This document shows, piece after piece, positions 8,285 through 17,814 of a DNA stretch of 64,000 nucleotides. This DNA is from Microterricola viridarii (GTDB taxonomy: Bacteria > Actinomycetota > Actinomycetes > Actinomycetales > Microbacteriaceae). The stretch is from the NCBI RefSeq assembly GCF_900104895.1, contig NZ_LT629742.1, positions 1,302,001-1,366,000 on the forward strand. The letters run 5' to 3'. A program made the position numbers and the translations under genes. The notes below the pieces were generated by a model. It was given only the letters and a program-made list of their open reading frames with translations. It did not search any database and had not been told where the DNA came from. Positions within the stretch are counted from its first letter, which is position 1; each line of letters opens with the position of its first letter.

Positions 8285-10152
8285 TGGCCCCCGCAGCCGG
8301 CGTCGATGACGGTCGTCGTGGTCGGGTTCAGCATCGGCGTCGTGCGCAGCGCGGAGGGGCCGAATGTGCCGACGGCGGCGGCGGCGCTCACCGTGCCGCT
8401 CGCGCCGCCGGCCACGGGGGCATCGGCGTCGAAGCGCGCACTGAGCGTGACCGTCTCGCCGGGGCTCAGCATCACCCAATAGGTGGCGACGGGGCGGCCG
8501 AGGTCGGCACCGGAGTGGCCGACGAAGGTCTCCTCGTCGCCGCCCGCCTCAATCTCCGCGCCGCTCAACGTTGTGCCGGGCGGGCCGTAGACGAAGACCT
8601 GTGTCTTGAACTGCCTGCCCTGCCAGACCCCGCCGGAGACGAACTCGGGCAGCGCGTCGGCTTGTTCCTGGGTGAGCGAGGAGTGCAGCTCGACCTGCGC
8701 GGTGAAGTGTGGGGGCTCTGCGCCGCACGCACTGGACGTGAGCGTCGCCGCCGTGTGCAGGTAGTAGTCGATCTTGGAGGCGGACATGTCGCGGAAGAAG
8801 ACGCCGGTCACGCTGGCTGCCGTGTTGTCCGTCGGCAGGATGCCGGACAACGGCGTGCTGGCCAGCACGGCCTGCTCGGCCGGGTTCGCGCTCCACGCCA
8901 TGATGCGGTGCTCCGCCACACCGCGCTCGACGGCGTCGACCAACCCGTGCGTGTTGGCGTTGCCCCGGCTCAACGCGTCGAAGATCTCCCGGGCGGCCAT
9001 GGCGAAGAAGGCATCGGTGATGTCCGGCCCATCGGGGCCGGGATTCTCGATGTAGATCTCGTTCAGCAGCAGCGAGACGGCGTTCTCGGCCGTGAGCGGG
9101 CCACCGAAGTCGAGCTCGACGGGGCCGGTCGCCTGGAGGATGTATGAGAGGGCGACGGGGTCGATCGAAATCACCCCGTCCGGGCGCGTTCCGAAGTCAC
9201 GCTCCCAGAACGCCGAGGCGATCACGGCGGCAGTGGGGAAATCCGGCCGGCTGGTGGCCAGGTTCAGCGTCGCATACATGTAGGGGTTGAAGATCGCCGC
9301 GACGCCGGGATCAACGGGCAGGGCCGGGGCGTTCAGATCGCGCCCGAAGCTCTGGCTGGAGGCCTGGTTCACGAGCGCGATGGCCCCGTTGTTGACCGTT
9401 ACCTCCGCGAGGGCAGCCGCTGTGCCGCCGAGCGCCGTCGATTCGGCCAGATTCTGGAACATCAGCAGGTAGCTGCGCGGCCCGGACGCACCCAGAGCGT
9501 CCGGGGCGAGGCTGAGCGTGGTGCTCAGCTCGTCGACGACGGGCATCGCCTCGGCTAACTGCGCGGTGAGCTTCTGCCCAACGGCGGCGAGTGGGGGGAC
9601 CGTCTGTGTGAAGTCGACCGCGGCGATGCGGGCCGCGGCCTCGCGGAACGCCGTGGCGGCGGGCAGCGCGCTGCGCGACAGGCTGCTGATCTTCTCGACG
9701 TCGATCCGCCCCTCGAACGGTTTGATGGTGTCGATCGTCAACGTTCCGGCGACGCTGCTGAGCGGTGCGACGGTCTCCCGCGCGATGTGGTCGACCGATT
9801 CGGCGACGGCGCGCAGCGCGGAGAGGTTCACGCCGAGCCCTGGCACCAGCTCGGCGACACGCCAGACGGGATCGGCGGTCTGCTCGACGGCGGTCGAGCT
9901 CAACGCGCTGAGCTCTGCGGATGCCGAGGGGAGGGTCGTCAGGTCGCCGGTTGTGAGCTGCGCGGCGACGGTGCGAACGAGAGCCTCACCATCCTCGAGT
10001 GCGGACTTCGCGTTCAGCACGCGCAGCGTCAGCCAGCCGCCCGCGAGCAGCGCCAGCAGCAACACGGCCGCAGCGCAGAGCAGGCCGACCCGCCAGGCGC
10101 GGCGCCGTGCGGCATCCGGTCGACCGGTCGTCCCCTCTTCGACTGCGCTCAT
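8281..10152 (-). CDS. DUF4012 domain-containing protein
   Basis: A 623-aa protein with a basic cytoplasmic N-terminus, one membrane helix (about residues 25-48), then a long secreted region. Alanine-rich helices up to about residue 200 precede a mixed domain matching DUF4012, a family of unknown function found in actinobacterial and cyanobacterial polysaccharide clusters. I chose ATG 10152 rather than an upstream ATG at 10170. It lies 36 bp downstream of the two ligase genes on the same strand and probably belongs to their operon. A role in handling or anchoring exported polysaccharide is inference. Confidence 0.8.
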   Translation of the reverse strand: MSAVEEGTTGRPDAARRRAWRVGLLCAAAVLLLALLAGGWLTLRVLNAKSALEDGEALVRTVAAQLTTGDLTTLPSASAELSALSSTAVEQTADPVWRVAELVPGLGVNLSALRAVAESVDHIARETVAPLSSVAGTLTIDTIKPFEGRIDVEKISSLSRSALPAATAFREAAARIAAVDFTQTVPPLAAVGQKLTAQLAEAMPVVDELSTTLSLAPDALGASGPRSYLLMFQNLAESTALGGTAAALAEVTVNNGAIALVNQASSQSFGRDLNAPALPVDPGVAAIFNPYMYATLNLATSRPDFPTAAVIASAFWERDFGTRPDGVISIDPVALSYILQATGPVELDFGGPLTAENAVSLLLNEIYIENPGPDGPDITDAFFAMAAREIFDALSRGNANTHGLVDAVERGVAEHRIMAWSANPAEQAVLASTPLSGILPTDNTAASVTGVFFRDMSASKIDYYLHTAATLTSSACGAEPPHFTAQVELHSSLTQEQADALPEFVSGGVWQGRQFKTQVFVYGPPGTTLSGAEIEAGGDEETFVGHSGADLGRPVATYWVMLSPGETVTLSARFDADAPVAGGASGTVSAAAAVGTFGPSALRTTPMLNPTTTTVIDAGCGGH

Positions 10153-10188
10153 GCGATGAACGTAACGCATCGGTGGGGATAATTGTGA

Positions 10189-11493
10189 CTATTCTTCAGG
10201 AATCGACGATGGCTCGTGCCGGCGCAGGGCGTCGCGCCAGCTCATCGCCTGCGAGGCCTTGATGGCGCAGACGATGAGCAGCATCCAGCCGTACTCGCCG
10301 AGCACCGTGCTCTCGGCGAGGGAGGTGACCGCCAGCGCCAGCACGATCAGCGCCGGCCAGACATAGACCGAGCTGCGCTTCTCGCTGGCCAGCAGCCAGG
10401 AGCGCACCACGGCGAAGCCGAGCAGCGCGATGAACGTGATCAGCCCGACCAGGCCGAGCTGGAAGTACACGTCGAAGAAGGCGCTGAGCGCCGAGTTCTG
10501 CGTGCCGCGGGTGGCCAGGTTGAGCCAGAGGTAGGGTGGTTCGCTCGGCTGCCAGGCGCCGACCCAACCCCAGCCCTGCAGCGAGTTCAGTTGAGAGTAG
10601 CGCTGGATCTCGCGCCACAGGGCGGTGCGCACCTCGAACTCGCTGCCGGCGTTGAGAAGGTTCAGGATGCCGGAGCGCAGCAGCCAGAGCACCCCGCCGG
10701 CGACGGCGACGGCCGCCAGCAGGCCCAGCTGCCAGTACATGCGGCTGGCGGCGGGCACCCGGCGGATCCCGGCCAGCGCGAGCGCGGCGAGGCCGACGAT
10801 GACGAAGGCGCCGAACGTCACGGGCGAGCCGGAGAGCAGGATCAGCAGTGTGGCCAGCGCGATGGAGAACATCGCCTGCATCCGCGGGACGGACCGGGTC
10901 ATGAACTCGACGGCGAAGGTGATGAGGGCGATCAGGGCGACGAGGCCGAGCTGGTTGCGGCTGCCGAAGACGCCCTGCAGCGGCCCGAGCGCCGCGATGT
11001 TGCCGTGGATGTCGAGGAAGGCGATCGGCAGGTCCAGCAGCAGCCCGGAGAGCACCTCCAGGGCGAGCGAGAGGCCGAGCAGCACGCGGAGCACGTCGCC
11101 GAGGGCGCGCACGAGCTGGATCGTGTCGCGCACCAGGGTCAGGTAGACGGCCAGCGCCGTGAACAGCAGCAGGTAGAGCACGCGGGTCCCGCTGACGATG
11201 GTCGTGGTGCTCCAGAACACCGAGAGGATCACCCAGCCGAGGAACATCAGGATCGTGATCGGCGGCAGGCCGTACCAGTCGATGCTCTCGCGGCGGGAGA
11301 GCAGCGAGAGCGTGGCCAGCGCGACCAGGGCGATGAGGATCGCCAGCAGACCGGCCCAGCCCATCGTGGCGCGCAGCAGGTGCGTGCTGAACGCGGTGCC
11401 CAGGATGCACAGGGTGAGCGCGGAGGCGAAGCGGGCGGAGCCCAGCAGGTGGGCCGCCGCGGGCGGCAGCACTGTGCGTCGGATGGCTTCCAT
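10189..11493 (-). CDS. O-antigen ligase/polymerase family membrane protein (copy 2)
   Basis: A 434-aa protein with about 11-12 membrane helices and a large outside loop late in the chain containing QGWGWVGAW. This is the layout of the Wzy/WaaL (O-antigen ligase) superfamily, which joins undecaprenyl-linked glycans. It starts 3 bp after the related gene upstream. Both proteins share the WGWV(G/S)(A/Y)W loop motif, so they are tandem paralogues or members of the same family with separate substrates. One may be a polymerase and the other a ligase; sequence alone does not decide. Confidence 0.8.
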   Translation of the reverse strand: MEAIRRTVLPPAAAHLLGSARFASALTLCILGTAFSTHLLRATMGWAGLLAILIALVALATLSLLSRRESIDWYGLPPITILMFLGWVILSVFWSTTTIVSGTRVLYLLLFTALAVYLTLVRDTIQLVRALGDVLRVLLGLSLALEVLSGLLLDLPIAFLDIHGNIAALGPLQGVFGSRNQLGLVALIALITFAVEFMTRSVPRMQAMFSIALATLLILLSGSPVTFGAFVIVGLAALALAGIRRVPAASRMYWQLGLLAAVAVAGGVLWLLRSGILNLLNAGSEFEVRTALWREIQRYSQLNSLQGWGWVGAWQPSEPPYLWLNLATRGTQNSALSAFFDVYFQLGLVGLITFIALLGFAVVRSWLLASEKRSSVYVWPALIVLALAVTSLAESTVLGEYGWMLLIVCAIKASQAMSWRDALRRHEPSSIPEE

Positions 11494-11496
11494 GCC

Positions 11497-12816
11497 TTAG
11501 GGCATCGTCTCGACGCGGCGCAGGTTGCGCTTGGTGATCAGGGCGAGCGCGACCAGCAGCATCCAGCCGCCCTCGACGAGGATGCGGCTCTCGGTGACGC
11601 TCTGCACGAGCAGAGCGACCATCAGCAGGTAGGGGACCAGGGCGGATGCCGTGTACGGCCGCTCCAGTGCGGCGCCGTCCCTGGGCCGGTCAACGGCGAG
11701 GAACCAGCTGCGCCAGAGCGTGCCGAACACGAGGGCGGCGAACAGCACGACGCCGATCACGCCCAGCTGCAGCCAGACGTCGAGCCAGGCGCTGTGCGCC
11801 TGCAGGTAGGTGACCCCCTTGCGCACCGCGAGGTCGTCGAACGGCTCCACCCACGGCGCCCAGTAGCTCACCCAGCCCCAGCCGGCGACGGGGCGCTGGG
11901 CGGCCAGGGCGCTGACGGAATCCCAGATGTCGAAGCGGCCGGTCAGGTCGTCGCTCTTGCCGAACACGGCCAGCAGCTGGCCCCAGAAGGCGGCGCAGAG
12001 CGCCCCGACGACGACGACCGCGCCGGCGGCGCTCAGGTAGACGGGGCGGCGGCCGTCCGGGCCGGCCCGGCGCGCCCAGAGGGCGAAGCCGAGGGCGGCC
12101 GCGACGACGACGAGCGCGACGAGCACGGTAGCCGAGCGGGTGAGTGCGAGCGTCAGCGCGGCGATGACCAGCCAGGCGATTCCGGGGCCGCGGCGCACCG
12201 TCCTCGCCGCCAGCTGCGCGGCGAAGACGATGACCGCCAGCAGGGCGGCCGCGGCCAGCAGGTTGCGGTTGGCGACGATGCCCTCGATCGGCCCGCCGTC
12301 AAAGAGCAGGCCGCGCGACCAGTAGAACGCCGCGGGGATCTTGCCCTCGTAGTCGGTGAAGAACGGCAGCACCGGGCCGCCGACCCAGGCTGCGACGATG
12401 AACTCGAACAGGAGCGACAGGCCGAGCAGCCAGCGCAGCGCCGCCCCGAGCGCGCGCAGGAACTCGGCCCAGCTCAGGCACAGCCCGAGCAGGAGCGCCG
12501 GGACGGTCGCGGCCAGCTGCGCGGCGAGGCCGACCGCGGTGGCGCCCGGGTAGAACGACCAGGCCAGGGAGAGCACCGCGAAACCGAGGAAGAGCCAGAG
12601 GCTGCTCGGGGTGCGCCGCCAGAAGGAGCCGCCGCCGAGCCAGTCCGGCTTGAGGCGTACCAGCGCGACGACGCTGGCGGCCACCAGCAGCAGCACGAGC
12701 GCCCCCCAGCCCCACCAGCCGAGCAGGTTGCGCCAGAACTGGCCGGCGAGCGCCGAGAACAGCAGCAGCGTGGCCAGCGTGTGCACGGCGAAACGGCTAC
12801 GGACCGGCTGCATCAT
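11497..12816 (-). CDS. O-antigen ligase/polymerase family membrane protein (copy 1)
   Basis: A 439-aa membrane protein with about 12 helices. A large late periplasmic-side loop contains AGWGWVSYWAPW and is followed by AHSAWLDVWLQLG; the AHS(A)xLD pattern is typical of Wzy/WaaL proteins. It heads a three-gene run (ligase, ligase, DUF4012). ATG 12816 has TAGCCT (12823-12828) 6 nt upstream, consistent with a leaderless promoter, so this operon is probably separate from the acyl-CoA dehydrogenase 48 bp upstream. Confidence 0.82.
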   Translation of the reverse strand: MMQPVRSRFAVHTLATLLLFSALAGQFWRNLLGWWGWGALVLLLVAASVVALVRLKPDWLGGGSFWRRTPSSLWLFLGFAVLSLAWSFYPGATAVGLAAQLAATVPALLLGLCLSWAEFLRALGAALRWLLGLSLLFEFIVAAWVGGPVLPFFTDYEGKIPAAFYWSRGLLFDGGPIEGIVANRNLLAAAALLAVIVFAAQLAARTVRRGPGIAWLVIAALTLALTRSATVLVALVVVAAALGFALWARRAGPDGRRPVYLSAAGAVVVVGALCAAFWGQLLAVFGKSDDLTGRFDIWDSVSALAAQRPVAGWGWVSYWAPWVEPFDDLAVRKGVTYLQAHSAWLDVWLQLGVIGVVLFAALVFGTLWRSWFLAVDRPRDGAALERPYTASALVPYLLMVALLVQSVTESRILVEGGWMLLVALALITKRNLRRVETMP

Positions 12817-12822
12817 GGCACA

Positions 12823-12828
12823 AGGCTA
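12823..12828 (-). promoter_or_regulatory. -10 element of the ligase operon
   Basis: TAGCCT on the minus strand ends 6 nt before ATG 12816. This predicts a leaderless mRNA for the ligase-ligase-DUF4012 run. Confidence 0.5.
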
Positions 12829-12863
12829 TCGAACTCGGGCGGGGGAGCGGTGCAGGGTGGCGT

Positions 12864-14042
12864 TCAGGCGAACGCCGCGTGGCCGGTGATGGCGCGGCCG
12901 ACGATCAGCGCGTTCATCTCGCGGGTGCCCTCGTAGGAGTACAGCGCCTCGGCGTCGGCGAAGAACCGCGCCACCTCGTAGTCGAGAACGATGCCGTTGC
13001 CGCCGAACAGCTCCCGGCACCAGGCGACGGTCTCGCGCATCCTGGACGTGCAGAACGCCTTGGCCAGGGCCGAGTGCTCGTCGCGCAGCTCGTCGCGGTC
13101 CTGCATCTCCGAGGCCCGCACCACCATGCCGAGCGACGCGGTGATGTTGCCGAGGCTCTTGGCCAGCAGGTCCTGCACGAGCTGGTGCGAGCCGATCGGC
13201 CTGCCGAACTGCACGCGCTCCTTCGAGTAGGCGACGGCCGCCTCGTAGGCGCCGGCCGCGACGCCGACCGCCGACCAGGCGACCTCGGCGCGGGTCAGCC
13301 GGAGCACCTTCGCGGTGTCCTTGAACGAGTGTGCGTTCGCCAGCCGGAGCGACTCAGGGACGACGACGTTCTCCAGCGTGATGTCGGCGTTCTGCACGGC
13401 GCGCAGGCTGATCTTGCCCTCGATCTTCTCCGTGGAGAAGCCGGGGGTGGAGGTCGGGACGATGAAGCCCAACACGCTGTTGTCCGCGGCATCCCGCGCC
13501 CAGATGATGGTCACGTCGGCGAAGGTGGCGTTGCCGATCCAACGCTTGGTTCCGTTCAGCACCCAGTTGTCGCCGTCGCGGGTGGCCGTCGTCCGGAGGC
13601 CCTGGGCGCTGTCGGAGCCGCTCTGCGGCTCGGTCAGGCCGAAGCTGCCGATGACCTCGCCGGATGCCAGCCGGGGCAGCCACTCCGCCCGCTGCTCTGC
13701 GGACCCGCACACCGCGATCGAGCCGCAGGTGAGGCCGTTCTGCACGCCGACGAAGGTCGAGACGGAGGCGTCGATGCGGGAGAGCTCGTAGGCGACGAAG
13801 CCGCGGAACATCGCGGAGTTCGGGAATGCGCGGGTCTCGTCCCAGGCGTAGCCGAGCACGCCGAGCTCCGCCAGCTTCGGCACGACCTGCAGGGGGAACT
13901 CCGCGCGGTCCCAGTAGCCGCCGATGATCGGGCGGACCTCGGCCTCGAGGTAGCCGCGGAGCGCCAGGAGGGCGGCCTGCTCCTGCCCGGTGAGGAGCGA
14001 CTCGTAGTTGTAGAAGTCGGAAACGAGGGGCTCGAAGGTCAT
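12864..14042 (-). CDS. Acyl-CoA dehydrogenase, glutaryl-CoA-dehydrogenase-like
   Basis: A 392-aa FAD-dependent acyl-CoA dehydrogenase. It shows the FAD-contact stretch GSFGLTEPQSGSD in the middle domain, RVQFGRPIGSHQLVQ in the C-terminal domain, and the catalytic base in YEGTREMN (Glu about 371). The YEGT placement of the glutamate and the GRAITG tail are those of the glutaryl-CoA dehydrogenase subgroup (lysine/tryptophan degradation), though other short-chain acyl-CoAs are possible. ATG 14042 has GGAG 8 nt upstream and is preferred to ATG 14054. It is unrelated to the surrounding glycan genes and stands alone. Confidence 0.85.
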   Translation of the reverse strand: MTFEPLVSDFYNYESLLTGQEQAALLALRGYLEAEVRPIIGGYWDRAEFPLQVVPKLAELGVLGYAWDETRAFPNSAMFRGFVAYELSRIDASVSTFVGVQNGLTCGSIAVCGSAEQRAEWLPRLASGEVIGSFGLTEPQSGSDSAQGLRTTATRDGDNWVLNGTKRWIGNATFADVTIIWARDAADNSVLGFIVPTSTPGFSTEKIEGKISLRAVQNADITLENVVVPESLRLANAHSFKDTAKVLRLTRAEVAWSAVGVAAGAYEAAVAYSKERVQFGRPIGSHQLVQDLLAKSLGNITASLGMVVRASEMQDRDELRDEHSALAKAFCTSRMRETVAWCRELFGGNGIVLDYEVARFFADAEALYSYEGTREMNALIVGRAITGHAAFA

Positions 14043-14173
14043 GCTGTGCTCCATTGCATGCTGAGGCCCCTGCGGTGGGGCGACGGTGACGTGACGCTCA
14101 GCCTAGGGCCCGAGTCGGCCAGGGGCAGAGGCGCTTGGTAGTTTGGGCTGAAGCCAGCCAGACGGGATCCACA

Positions 14174-15451
<1,278 letters not shown>

Positions 15452-15460
15452 GGCCAGCGG

Positions 15461-16456
15461 CTAACTGAGCGGGGCGAGCTCCCGCTGCCCGGTGCGCGGG
15501 CCGAAGGTGTGCCGGTACGCCGTCGGCGTGGTCTGCAGCACCTTGACGAAGTGGTGCCGCATCACGGAGGCCGTGCCGAAGCCGGTGTCGCTGGCGATGA
15601 CCTCCAAGCTGAGCTCGCTCTCCTCGAGCAGCTGCTGGGCGCGCAGCAGTCGCTGCCGGTTCAGCCAGGCCGTCGGCGTGGTGCCGAGCTCGGCCCGGAA
15701 CCGCCTGGCGAAGGTGCGCGGCGACATGAGCGCGATCCGGGCGAGCTGGTTGACGCTCTGCTCGCGATCCAGGTTGGCCAGCATCCACGTGGTCACCCCG
15801 GCCATCGAGTCGTCGGGGGTGGCGGCCGGCAGCTGGATGAACTGGGACTGGCCGCCGTCGCGCTGGGGCGGAACGACCATGCGCCTGGCGATGTTGTTCG
15901 CCATGGACGCGCCGAGCTCGCGGCGCACGATGTGCAGTGCCGCATCGATGCCGGCCGCGGTGCCGGCGCCCGTGACGACGTGGCGGTCCTCGACGAAGAG
16001 CACATCGGCGTCGACAGTCGTGGCCGGGAAGCGCTGGGCGAGCGTGTCGGTGTACATCCAGTGCGTCGTGCTGCGCCGGCCGTCGAGCAGCCCGGCCTCG
16101 CCGAGCAGGAACGCCCCGCTGCAGACGCTCAGCACCCACGCCCCGCGCGCCTCCGCCTCGCGCAGCAGGCGCAGGATCTCCGGGTGCGCGGCCGGCACAT
16201 CGTCACCGCAGATGTCGGCGCCGTAATAGGCGGGGACGACGACCAGGTCGGCGTCGGCCGCCGCGGTCAAGTCGTTGTGCACGACGATGTCGAAGCCCAG
16301 CTTCGTGCGGATCGGGCCGGGCTCGGCCGCCACGATCGTGAAGTCGAAGCGCGGGCCGCCGGCATCCGACCGGTCGATGCCGAACACCTCGCAGACCACG
16401 CCGAACTCGAACGGGGCCATGCCCGGCAGGGCGAGGCAGGCGACCTTGTTGAGCAT
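15461..16456 (-). CDS. GlxA/AdpA-type AraC family transcriptional regulator
   Basis: A 331-aa two-domain regulator. The N-terminal DJ-1/PfpI-like domain (residues 1-190) has the elbow VCSGAFLLGEAGLL, as in amidase-like GlxA proteins. The C-terminal AraC domain has two helix-turn-helix motifs (about 225-325), including SPRTFARRFRAELG and GFGTASVMRHHF. This is the architecture of Streptomyces AdpA. ATG 16456 has a strong GGAGG Shine-Dalgarno 7 nt upstream; the frame continues upstream without another good start. It reads away from galE, and three TGGCAGGAA boxes lie in the gap between them. Confidence 0.9.
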   Translation of the reverse strand: MLNKVACLALPGMAPFEFGVVCEVFGIDRSDAGGPRFDFTIVAAEPGPIRTKLGFDIVVHNDLTAAADADLVVVPAYYGADICGDDVPAAHPEILRLLREAEARGAWVLSVCSGAFLLGEAGLLDGRRSTTHWMYTDTLAQRFPATTVDADVLFVEDRHVVTGAGTAAGIDAALHIVRRELGASMANNIARRMVVPPQRDGGQSQFIQLPAATPDDSMAGVTTWMLANLDREQSVNQLARIALMSPRTFARRFRAELGTTPTAWLNRQRLLRAQQLLEESELSLEVIASDTGFGTASVMRHHFVKVLQTTPTAYRHTFGPRTGQRELAPLS

Positions 16457-16484
16457 GGGAACCTCCGCGGGGACGGCTGCCGGA

Positions 16485-16557
16485 TGGCAGGAACTCGACG
16501 AATACTGGCGATTCTGCCACTCGTGGCAGGAAAGCACAAGGGCGAGACTTCCTGCCA
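16485..16557. promoter_or_regulatory. Three AdpA-like boxes (TGGCAGGAA) and a palindrome
   Basis: TGGCAGGAAC lies at 16485-16494 (+), TGGCAGGAAA at 16524-16533 (+) and TGGCAGGAAG at 16548-16557 (-). Each matches 8 or 9 of 10 positions of the AdpA consensus TGGCSNGWWY known from Streptomyces. The second box is half of a perfect palindrome, CTGCCAC-TC-GTGGCAG (16514-16529). The neighbouring gene encodes an AdpA-type protein, so this is probably its own operator, also able to control the rightward genes. Confidence 0.55.
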
Positions 16558-16721
16558 TGATCATTCTCCTTTTCCTCACGGCCCTCGGAATCTGGGCCAT
16601 CGTCGGAGCAGTCATCTCGGTGCGACGCGACGGCTATCGCCGCTGCAATACAGTGGAGGCTGGCCTGCGGCTGGCTCCGCGGAACGCACTCGAGATGGGG
16701 AAACAATGGCGTGGTTGGTAA
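16557..16721 (+). CDS. Small single-pass membrane protein, uncharacterised
   Basis: A 54-aa ORF with one strongly hydrophobic N-terminal helix (about residues 2-20, rich in Ile/Leu/Ala) followed by a basic segment, VRRDGYRR. This resembles small membrane proteins common in actinobacteria. Its start overlaps the third AdpA-like box and its end overlaps the galE start by 16 nt, so it would be translationally coupled to galE. No clear Shine-Dalgarno. The gene may be real; function unknown. Confidence 0.5.
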   Translation: MIILLFLTALGIWAIVGAVISVRRDGYRRCNTVEAGLRLAPRNALEMGKQWRGW

Positions 16722-17668
16722 CGGGCGGCGCGGGATACATCGGATCGCACGTCGTGCGGGCGTTTCTCGCCGACAACATCGACGTCGTCATTGTCGATGA
16801 CCTCTCCAGCGGCCACGCCGAGTTCGTGCCGGCCGAGGTGCCCTTCTATCGGGGCAGCATCCTGGACGCCGAGCTGCTCGGCCGCCTGTTCGCCGAGAAC
16901 CCCATCGACGGCGTCGTGCACGTGGCCGGCTTCAAGTACGCCGGCGTCTCCGTGCAGCGGCCGCTGCACACCTACGAGCAGAACGTGACCGCGACGGCCG
17001 TGCTGTTGCAGGCGATGCAGGATGCCGGCGTCAACCGGATCGTGTTCTCCTCCAGCGCCGCCGTCTACGGCACCCCGAACACCGATCTCGTCACCGAGGA
17101 CACGCCGAAGGCGCCCGAGTCCCCGTATGGGGAGAGCAAGCTCATCGGCGAATGGCTGCTGCGCGACGAGGGCGTCGCGACCGGCCTCGCCCACACCTCG
17201 CTGCGCTACTTCAACGTGGTCGGCTCCGGCCACGACGGCCTCTACGACACCAGCCCGCACAACCTGTTCCCGCTCGTGTTCGAGGCGCTGCTGGACGGCC
17301 GCACCCCGCGGATCAACGGCAATGACTACGCGACGGCCGACGGCACCTGTGTGCGCGACTACATCCACGTCGCCGACCTGGCGATCTCGCACGTCGCCGC
17401 GGCGGAGCGCCTGCAGGCCGGGCGGGAGATCGAGCCCGTCTACAACCTGGGCAGCGGCGACGGCGTCTCCGTCGGCGAGATCATGAGCGCGATGGCCGAG
17501 GTGACCGGCATCCCGTTCGCCCCGGAGATCGCGCCGCGCCGCGCCGGCGACCCCGACCGGATCGTGGCCTCGGGGGAGCGGGCCCGCCGCGACCTCGACT
17601 GGCAGATGCGGCACACCCTGGACGACATGGTGCGGAGCGCCTGGGAGGCGCGCCGCGCCGCCGCGTGA
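16706..17668 (+). CDS. galE: UDP-glucose 4-epimerase
   Basis: A 320-aa extended short-chain dehydrogenase. The Rossmann motif GGAGYIGS is at residues 7-14, SSSAAVYG carries the catalytic serine region, and the YxxxK pair is Tyr141 and Lys145 in PYGESK. The C-terminal half has the GalE signature VRDYIHVADLA. It interconverts UDP-glucose and UDP-galactose for galactose-containing envelope glycans. ATG 16706 follows GATGGGG. It lies directly after the small membrane ORF and upstream of whiB2. Confidence 0.93.
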   Translation: MAWLVTGGAGYIGSHVVRAFLADNIDVVIVDDLSSGHAEFVPAEVPFYRGSILDAELLGRLFAENPIDGVVHVAGFKYAGVSVQRPLHTYEQNVTATAVLLQAMQDAGVNRIVFSSSAAVYGTPNTDLVTEDTPKAPESPYGESKLIGEWLLRDEGVATGLAHTSLRYFNVVGSGHDGLYDTSPHNLFPLVFEALLDGRTPRINGNDYATADGTCVRDYIHVADLAISHVAAAERLQAGREIEPVYNLGSGDGVSVGEIMSAMAEVTGIPFAPEIAPRRAGDPDRIVASGERARRDLDWQMRHTLDDMVRSAWEARRAAA

Positions 17669-17683
17669 GCGCGGCCGGGAACA

Positions 17684-17720
17684 TTCGGCGCGCCGAACCC
17701 TCGATATTGAGTTGAGGGTT
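17684..17720. promoter_or_regulatory. Two overlapping inverted repeats after galE
   Basis: A perfect 14-bp palindrome, TTCGGCG-CGCCGAA (17684-17697), is followed by AACCCTC (17696-17702) and GAGGGTT (17714-17720) with an 11-nt loop. No T-run follows, so a rho-independent terminator for galE is possible but weak; binding sites upstream of whiB2 are the alternative. Confidence 0.35.
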
Positions 17721-17733
17721 TATGCTCCAAGAC

Positions 17734-17766
17734 TTGACGCCAACCTAATCACACCGGTGTAATTAG
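17734..17766 (+). promoter_or_regulatory. whiB2 promoter with near-perfect 22-bp palindrome
   Basis: TTGACG (17734-17739) and TGTAAT (17758-17763) form a -35/-10 pair 18 nt apart. The arms CTAATCACACC (17745-17755) and GGTGTAATTAG (17756-17766) form a palindrome with one mismatch that covers the spacer and the -10. A dimeric regulator bound here would block or control whiB2 transcription. Confidence 0.5.
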
Positions 17767-17814
17767 ATTCGGACGCGCCGTGCAGGTGCGTGGACAAGAA
17801 GGGTGGGAGACGGT

